A DNA stretch of 64,000 nucleotides, taken from Henricia sp. BOLD:AAB3569. Lineage: Eukaryota > Echinodermata > Asteroidea > Spinulosida > Echinasteridae. The stretch spans positions 78,501 to 142,500 of the forward strand of contig JBBELK010001401.1 of assembly GCA_037783545.1 (NCBI GenBank), written 5' to 3'. The first letter of the stretch is position 1; each line of letters opens with the position of its first letter. The notes under the pieces were generated by a model. It saw nothing but the letters and a program-made list of their open reading frames with translations, was not told the origin of the DNA and searched no databases. The position numbers were made by a program, and so were the translations under genes. Below are positions 56,955 through 64,000 of this stretch, piece by piece.

Positions 56955-57310
56955 CCGACGGACATTTGTTTACATTTCTTTTAATAAATATTTATTTTTA
57001 ATGAATATTTTAAATGTTTTAAATGACCGTATAATTTCGTAATTATTATCATGTTTATTTGTTTTTCAATGCCGTATCGCGCTGTGCGATATTTTATATG
57101 TAGAGCGTGTGTTAAATAAACTATTATTATTATTATTAATAATATTATATTAGTTTAATCTTAATGAATATTTTAACTAACTTTTAAATGTTTTAAATGA
57201 CTGTGTAATTTCGTAAGTATTATCATGTTTATTTGTTTTTGATAATGTATCGCGCTTTGCGATATTCTATATGTAGACCGTGTGTTAAATAAACCTTTAT
57301 TATTATTATG
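56955..57310 (+). repeat. Two tandem copies of a ~150-bp unit with (ATT)n tail
   Basis: Both copies share TAAATGTTTTAAATGACYGT, ATCATGTTTATTTGTTTTT, TATCGCGCT(G/T)TGCGATATT and GTGTGTTAAATAAAC, then end in TTATTATTATT. This looks like the 3' end of a retroposon. Confidence 0.75.
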
Positions 57311-57312
57311 AA

Positions 57313-57520
57313 ATTACAGTAAACCTTGCTTAAGTCGGATTCGATTATGTCGGATTTTCACTTATCTCGGACAAAATCGCTTGGAACGTTTGATTTTTGT
57401 ATGCCACTCTTTGCTTAAGTCTGATCGCGTAGATCGGAATTTTGCTTATCTCGGACACATCAACCTAGAACATGTGTTCAATTCCTGTGTGGTTTACCTC
57501 TTTTAAGTCGGATTGATTTA
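57313..57520. mobile_element. pogo/Tigger-like terminal fragment (weak)
   Basis: TTACAGTAAACCTTGCTTAAGTCGGA-type sequence is followed by two more TTGCTTAAGTC / TTATCTCGGACA repeats, and TTTTAAGTCGGATTG is at the right. The pattern is like ends of pogo-type mariner elements, but no clear paired terminus is visible. Confidence 0.4.
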
Positions 57521-59650
57521 GTTTATGTTTGACTAACTGTGTTTTTTATATCTGTGTAGATGATCTCAATGACATGAGATTTTGATGCGCACATTTGTAC
57601 ATGCTATCTGAGTGCTATTTTTTGGATGATGGAGACTGCAAAAAGAAAAGCAATGGATAGGCAACGAAGAAAAGCAACCAAGAACGACGGAGAAGACCGA
57701 GGAAAAAAGGCAATTAAATTGTACGTACCTTTATATAAATTAACTGAAATGTAAGTAAGTAAAACTAAATTGAAAATAATTGCTATTAAACATTTTCGGG
57801 CAATTGACGTGCGATGAAATAATTGCGACGGAGAACGGCGACAAATTGTTTGCACTTTAATTTCAATCAATTTAAATGACCGTAAATAAATCCAGTTTAA
57901 TGTGAATTTAACTGAAATGTTTGAAATGCAAGTTTAATTTGCAATAAATGTACCAAATTTAAAGTTCAATTTCTAAGCTAAATTTTCTCCGTTAAATGTT
58001 CGACGTAAAATCTTCGAAGTTAATTTGAATCAATTTAAATAAAATTTAAACGTAAATTGTCGACGTTAAATTGTAGACGTTAATTTGAATAAATTTAAAT
58101 CCATATTAAACTTAATTTTTGGACGTTAAATTTTCTTAGTTAATTTGAATAATTTGCAATTAATTTTAAACGTTAATTGTGTACGTTAAGTTTGCGACGT
58201 TAAATTGTCAACGTTAAGTGTTAGACGTTAAATTTTCCACGTAAATTTGTCGACGAAAAATTTCCGACGTTAATTTGAATAAATGTAAATAAATTTTAAA
58301 CTTCAATTTTCTACGTTAAATTGTTGACGTTAAATTGTGTACGTTAAATTTGCGACGTCAAATGTTCAAAGTTAATTGGAATAAATGTAAATAAATGTTA
58401 AAGCTAATTTTTATACGTAAAATTTTCGACGTTAAACGTTAAATTTTGTACGTTAAATTTGAATAAATTTAAAAACATTATCTACATTAAAATATCAAGG
58501 TCAATTTGCGACGTAAAATTGTCGACGTTAAATGTTTGACGATAAATTGTCTACGTCAATTTTTCTATGATTGTTATGATTGTTATGTTGTGTTGTTTTG
58601 CAAATCACTAACTGTATTGTTTTGTTTTTTTGCAGATGTTGTTAACAAATGTGGATGGTGATGCACGTGTAACAAGTCGTTTGCATAATTTGTCGTGCAG
58701 TATTTTGTGTAATTTGCCACGAAGATAAGTTGTTAATTTGTTTATTTGTTTTGTTGTTTGTTTTATGATTCATGATTGTAATTTTGAATTGTTTTGTGAG
58801 ACTAACTCTGTTATTGTTAGTTTTTCCTGCAGATGAGAAATTGTTTGTTTTGCAATGAACTAACTTTCTTGTTTGGTTTATCTGCAGATGTCTTGAACAA
58901 CCTATTATGACCTGCCGGCAGAGCCTGTCATACTCTATCGTTTGTAGCTTTGGCTCCCTCGGTAAGATAATAAATGTAGTATTTTTGTAATTAATGTGTT
59001 TATTTTCATGTTTCAAGATTGGAATCTTGCTTTAATGGACTAACTTTGTGTATTTTTGTGCCGACGCTCTGGCATAGTCTGTCGTGCAGTAAATATTCTA
59101 CTTTGCTATAAAGATAAGTTATTTGTTTATCGGTGTATATATTCACGATTGTTATGTTTCATGAACAATGACTGTAATTTTGATTTAGTTTATGTTTGAC
59201 TAACTGTGTTTTTTATATCTGTGTAGATGATCTCAATGACATGAGATTTTGATGCGCACATTTGTACATGCTGTCCGAGTGCTATTTTTCGGATGATGGA
59301 GACTGCAAAAACTGCATGTGGTGCGTGTTCATTTATTTGGATGCTTTTCTTTATACTTAATTATTAGCAGATAATTTTGATTGTTTGTCTAGTCAGTTAT
59401 TTTTAACTGAAATTTGCTAAGTTTAATTTGTATAAATGAACATAACTTTAATTTATGTTGAGTCACATTGTTTGTATTTGATATTTCTGTAGCTGTCCTC
59501 ATCGGAAACTGACGTGCCAATTGTGATGGAGAAAGATGACCGAAGAAATCGATGGAGAAATGCAACAAAGAAAAGCAACCAAGAACGACGGAGAAGACCG
59601 AGGGAAAAAAGGCAATTAAATTGTACGTACCTTAATATAAATTAACTGAA
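57518..59650 (+). repeat. Second type of exon-like cassette, duplicated
   Basis: 57518-57643 and 59187-59311 are near-identical: TTTATATCTGTGTAG, then ATGATCTCAATGACATGAG, and GGATGATGGAGACTGCAAAA. Each is preceded by an acceptor-like tract. Related acceptor-like starts occur at 58637 (TTTTTTTGCAG/ATGTTG), 58889 (TTATCTGCAG/ATGTCTTG, with a donor-like CCTCG/GTAAGA at 58962) and 59494 (TTTCTGTAG/CTGTCC). Pieces reading AAAGCAACCAAGAACGACGG follow at 57675 and 59571, ending at ATTGTACGTACCTT. No continuous reading frame joins them. Confidence 0.6.
57870..58575. repeat. AT-rich ACGTTAAATT minisatellite, proximal block
   Basis: A degenerate ~14-bp motif (CGACGTTAAATTTT and variants) makes up the block, with TTAATTTGAATAAATTTAAA interludes. 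It is duplicated in 59880-60500, together with its flank (GGCAATTGACGTGCGATGAA at 57798 and 59699). Confidence 0.85.
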
Positions 59651-59779
59651 ATTAAAGTAAGTAAAACTAAATTGAATCTAATTGCTATTAAAAATTTTCG
59701 GGCAATTGACGTGCGATGAAAAAATTGCGACGGAGAAAGGCGACAAAGAACGGCGACAAATTGTTTGCACTTTAATTTC

Positions 59780-62700
59780 AATCAATTTAAATGACCGTAA
59801 ATAAATCCAGTTTAATGTGAATTTTTAACTGAAATGTTTGAAATGCAAGTTTAATTTGCAATAAATGTACCAAATTTAAAGTTCAATTTCTAAGCTAAAT
59901 TTTCTCCGTTAAATTTTTGACGTAAAATCTTCGAAGTTAATTTGAATCCATTTAAATAAAATTTAAACGTAAATTGTCGACGTTAAATTGTAGACGTTAA
60001 TTTGAATAAATTTAAATCAATATTAAACTTAATTTTTGGACGTTAAATTTTCTTAGTTAATTTGAATAATTTGCAATCAATTTTAAACGTTAATTGTGTA
60101 CGTTAAGTGTTAGACGTTAAATTTTCGACGTTAATTTGTCGACGAAAAATTTTCGACGTTAATTTGAATAAATGTAAATAAATTTTAAACGTCAAATTGT
60201 TGACGTTAAATTTGCGACGTCAAATGTTCAAAGTTAATTGGAATAAATGTAAATAAATGTTAAAGCTAATTTTTATACGTAAAATTTTCGACGTTAAACG
60301 TTAAATTTTCTACGTTAAATTTGAATAAATTTAGAAACATTAGGTACATTAAAATATCAAGGTCAATTTGCGACGTTAAATGTTTGACGATAAATTGTCT
60401 ACGTTAAGTTCGCGATGTTAAAGTTCCGACGTTAAATTTTGTACGTTAAATTTTCGACGATAAATTGTCTACGTCAAATTTTCTACGTTAAATTTGAATA
60501 AATTTAGAAACATTATCTACATTAAAATATAAACGTAAATTTGCGACGTTAAATTGTTGACGATAAATTTTCTACGTCAAATTTCCTACGTTTAATTGTC
60601 TACGTTAAATTTTGCGACGTTCACGATGTTAAATTTCCGATGTTAAATTTTGTACATTAAATTTTGTACATTAAATTTTCGACGATAAATTGTCTACGTC
60701 AAATTTGAAAACATTATCTACATTAAAATATAAAGGTCAATTTGCGACGTTAAATTTTCTACGTTAAATTTGTTACATAAATTTGTGTACATTGAATTGT
60801 CTACGTTAAGTTCGCGATGTTAAATTTTGTACATTAAATTTTCGACGATAAATTTTCTACGTTAAATTTGAAAACATTATCTACATTAAAATATAAAGGT
60901 CAATTTGCGACGTTAAATTTTCTACGTTGAATTTGCGATGTTAAATTTTCGACGTTAAATTTGTTACATAAAATTTTGTACATAAAATTTTTGACGATAA
61001 ATTTTGTACGTTTAATTGTTTACGTTTGCGATGTTAAATTTCCGACATGAAATTGTGTACATTAAATTTTCTACGTTAAATGTTTGACGATAAATTGTCT
61101 ACGTCAAATTTCCTACGTTTAATTGTCTACGTTAAGTTCGCGATGTTAAATTGCCGATGTTAAATTTTCTACGTTAAATTTGAATAAATATAAAAACATT
61201 ATCTACATTAAAATATAAAGGTAAATTTGCGACGTTAAATTTGAATAAACATTATATACATTAAAATATAAAGGTCAATTGTCGATGTTAAATTGTAGAC
61301 GTTAATTTGAATAAATTTAAATCCATATTAAAATTTATTTTTGGACGTTAAATTTTCTTAGTTAATTTGAATAATTTGCAATCAATTTTAAACGTTAATT
61401 GTGTACGTTAAGTGTTAGACGTAAATTTGTCGACGAAAAATTTCCGACGTTAATTTGAATAAATGTAAATAAATTTTGAACGTCAATTTTCTACGTTAAA
61501 TTGTGTACGTTAAATTTGCGACGTCAAATGTTCAAAGTTAATTGGAATCAATGTAAATAAATGTTAAAGCTAATTTTTATACGTAAAATTTTCGACGTTA
61601 AATTTGAATAAATTTAAAAACATTATCTACATTAAAATTTCAAGGTTATTTTGCGACGTAAAATTTCCGACGATAAATTTTCTATGTTAAATTTGAATAA
61701 ATTTAAAAACATTATCTACATTAAAATATAAATGTAAATTTGCGACGTTAAATTTTCTACGTTGAATTTGTGATGTTAAATTTTTGACGTTAAATTTGTG
61801 TACATTAAATTTTCGACTTCAAATTGTCTACGTTAAATTTTGCGACGTTCAATTGTTTACGTTAAGTTCGCCATGTTAAATTTCGTACATAAAATTGTGT
61901 ACATTAAAATTTCCTACGTTTAATTGTCTACGTTAAATTTTGCGACGTTCAATTGTTTACGATGTTAAATTTCGTACATTAAATCTTCTATGTTAAATGT
62001 TTGATGATAAATTGTCTACGTCAAATTTGAATAAATTTAAAAACATTATCTACATTAAAATATAAAGGTCAATTTGCGACGTTAAATTTTCGACGTCAAA
62101 TTTGACGATAAATTGTCTACGTCAAATTTGAATAAATTTAAAAACATTATCTACATTAAAATATGAAGGTCAATTTGCGACGTTAAATTTCCTACATTTA
62201 ATTGTCTACGTTAAGTTTGCGATGTTAAATTTCGTACATTAAATTTTTGATGATAAATTGTCTACGTCAAATTTGAATAAATTTAAAAACATTATCTACA
62301 TTAAAATATAAAGGTCAATTTGCGACGTTAAATTTTCGACGTCAAATTTGACGATAAATTGTCTACGTCAAATTTGAATAAATTTAAAAACATTATCTAC
62401 ATTAAAATATGAAGGTCAATTTGCGACGTTAAATTTCCTACATTTAATTGTCTACGTTAAGTTTGCGATGTTAAATTTCGTACATTAAATTTTTGACGAT
62501 AAATTGTCTACGTCAAATTTGAAAACATTATCTACATTAAAATCTAAAGGTCAATTTGCGACGTTAAATTTCCTACATTTAATTGTCTACGTTAAGTTTG
62601 CGATGTTAAATTTCGTACATTAAATTTTCGACGATAAATTGTCTACGTCAAATTTGAAAACATTATCTACATTAAAATATAAAGGTCAATTTGCGATTAA

Positions 62701-62980
62701 ATTTCGTACGTCAAATTTTCTACTTTAAATTATGCGACGTTGAATTGTTTACGTTAGCGACGTTAAATTTCGTACATGAAATTGTGTACATTAAATTTGT
62801 GACGTTATAATTTAGATGTTAAATTTTCGACCTGAAATTGTCGACGATAAATTTGTTACATAAAATTGTGTACATTAAATATGACGATAAATTTCCTACA
62901 TTTAATTTTGCGACGTTAAATTTTCTACGTCAAATTTAAAAACATTATCTACATTAAAATATAAAGGTCAATTTGTGACG
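59780..62980. repeat. AT-rich ACGTTAAATT minisatellite, telomere-adjacent block
   Basis: About 3.2 kb of the same degenerate motif (TACGTTAAATT, GACGATAAATTGTCTACGTC). A longer phrase, AACATTATCTACATTAAAAT followed by ATAAAGGTCAATTTGCGACG, recurs more than ten times (from about 60346, 60508, 60711, 60873 onward to 62941). CpG is kept in an otherwise AT-rich sequence. The last phrase, GGTCAATTTGTGACG, joins the telomere. No gene is present. Confidence 0.9.
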
Positions 62981-64000
62981 GGGTTAGGGTTAGGGTTAGG
63001 GTTAGGGGTTAGGGTTAGGGGTTAGGGGTTAGGGTTAGGGTTAGGGTTAGGGTTAGGGTTAGGGTTAGGGTTAGGGTTAGGGTTAGGGTTAGGGTTAGGG
63101 TTAGGGTTAGGGTTAGGGTTAGGGTTAGGGTTAGGGTTAGGGTTAGGGGTTAGGGTTAGGGTTAGGGTTAGGGTTAGGGTTAGGGTTAGGGTTAGGGTTA
63201 GGGTTAGGGTTAGGGTTAGGGTTAGGGTTAGGGTTAGGGTTAGGGTTAGGGTTAGGGTTAGGGTTAGGGTTAGGGTTAGGGTTAGGGTTAGGGTTAGGGT
63301 TAGGGTTAGGGTTAGGGTTAGGGTTAGGGTTAGGGTTAGGGTTAGGGTTAGGGTTAGGGGTTAGGGTTAGGGTTAGGGTTAGGGTTAGGGTTAGGGTTAG
63401 GGTTAGGGTTAGGGTTAGGGTTAGGGTTAGGGTTAGGGTTAGGGTTAGGGTTAGGGTTAGGGGTTAGGGGTTAGGGGTTAGGGTTAGGGGTTAGGGTTAG
63501 GGTTAGGGTTAGGGTTAGGGTTAGGGTTAGGGTTAGGGTTAGGGTTAGGGTTAGGGTTAGGGTTAGGGTTAGGGTTAGGGTTAGGGTTAGGGTTAGGGTT
63601 AGGGTTAGGGTTAGGGTTAGGGTTAGGGTTAGGGTTAGGGTTAGGGTTAGGGTTAGGGTTAGGGTTAGGGTTAGGGTTAGGGTTAGGGTTAGGGTTAGGG
63701 TTAGGGTTAGGGTTAGGGTTAGGGTTAGGGTTAGGGTTAGGGTTAGGGTTAGGGTTAGGGTTAGGGTTAGGGTTAGGGTTAGGGTTAGGGTTAGGGTTAG
63801 GGTTAGGGTTAGGGTTAGGGTTAGGGTTAGGGTTAGGGTTAGGGTTAGGGTTAGGGTTAGGGTTAGGGTTAGGGTTAGGGTTAGGGTTAGGGTTAGGGTT
63901 AGGGTTAGGGTTAGGGTTAGGGTTAGGGTTAGGGTTAGGGTTAGGGTTAGGGTTAGGGTTAGGGTTAGGGTTAGGGTTAGGGTTAGGGTTAGGGTTAGGG
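62981..64000 (+). repeat. Telomere, (TTAGGG)n
   Basis: About 168 copies of TTAGGG run to the last base. Variant TTAGGGG units cluster near the inner edge (about 63003-63028) and recur at about 63145, 63357 and 63457-63490; the last ~500 bp are pure. The G-rich strand pointing outwards marks a right chromosome end; the true end may lie beyond the window. Confidence 0.98.

Noticed and set aside
58642..59016. 124-codon minus-strand frame rich in Asn, Lys and Thr
   Set aside because: It is antisense to the exon-like cassettes in AT-rich DNA, with no recognisable domain.

Overview
This window is the right-hand end of an animal chromosome. The last ~1.0 kb (62981-64000) is (TTAGGG)n running 5'->3' off the end of the sequence, the G-strand orientation expected at a chromosome terminus. 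Spliced genes, LINE and tRNA-SINE remnants, MITEs and satellites show a eukaryote. TTAGGG telomeres, frequent 'tacatgta' strings and a SINE core of the 'cttgagcaaggcact' type suggest a metazoan, most likely a marine invertebrate. The sequence alone does not fix the phylum.

Layout from centromere-proximal to telomere. (1) 1-20117: GC-rich satellite of a 72-bp unit, about 270-280 copies, with a recurrent 20-bp phase-shifting insert in its left part, a ~560-bp inverted island (about 14138-14700) and blocks of co-varying sites. Because 72 is a multiple of 3 and the unit has no stop in most frames, it yields reading frames thousands of codons long that I treat as artefacts. (2) 20118-31373: composite satellite of a 116-bp unit whose ~40-bp segment is repeatedly replaced by runs of an 18-bp minisatellite. 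(3) 31374-46742: two related DNA transposons in opposite orientation. The long copy (34546-46742, 12.2 kb) has perfect 35-bp terminal inverted repeats, an uninterrupted 720-codon transposase gene (CACTA/EnSpm Tnp2-like) and an intact six-exon gene for a 442-residue DUF4806-like protein. The short copy (31374-33834) keeps both ends and a frameshifted last exon of that gene; an ~8.7-kb interior is missing. (4) 46743-52440: gene-poor sequence with a CpG-rich tract, diverged repeats and a LINE fragment. (5) 52440-59650: tandem exon-like cassettes with splice-like borders, two copies of a tRNA-derived SINE, a second LINE reverse-transcriptase fragment, MITEs and hairpins. (6) 57870-62980: AT-rich degenerate 'ACGTTAAATT' minisatellite. 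(7) Telomere.

The only two genes I can support as intact, the transposase and the DUF4806-like gene, lie on the minus strand of the long transposon and probably belong to it as an autonomous unit. No host housekeeping gene was recognised. The most noteworthy items are the two-gene transposon with its internally deleted partner, the exon-like cassette array next to the telomere, and the unusual organisation of the two satellites.
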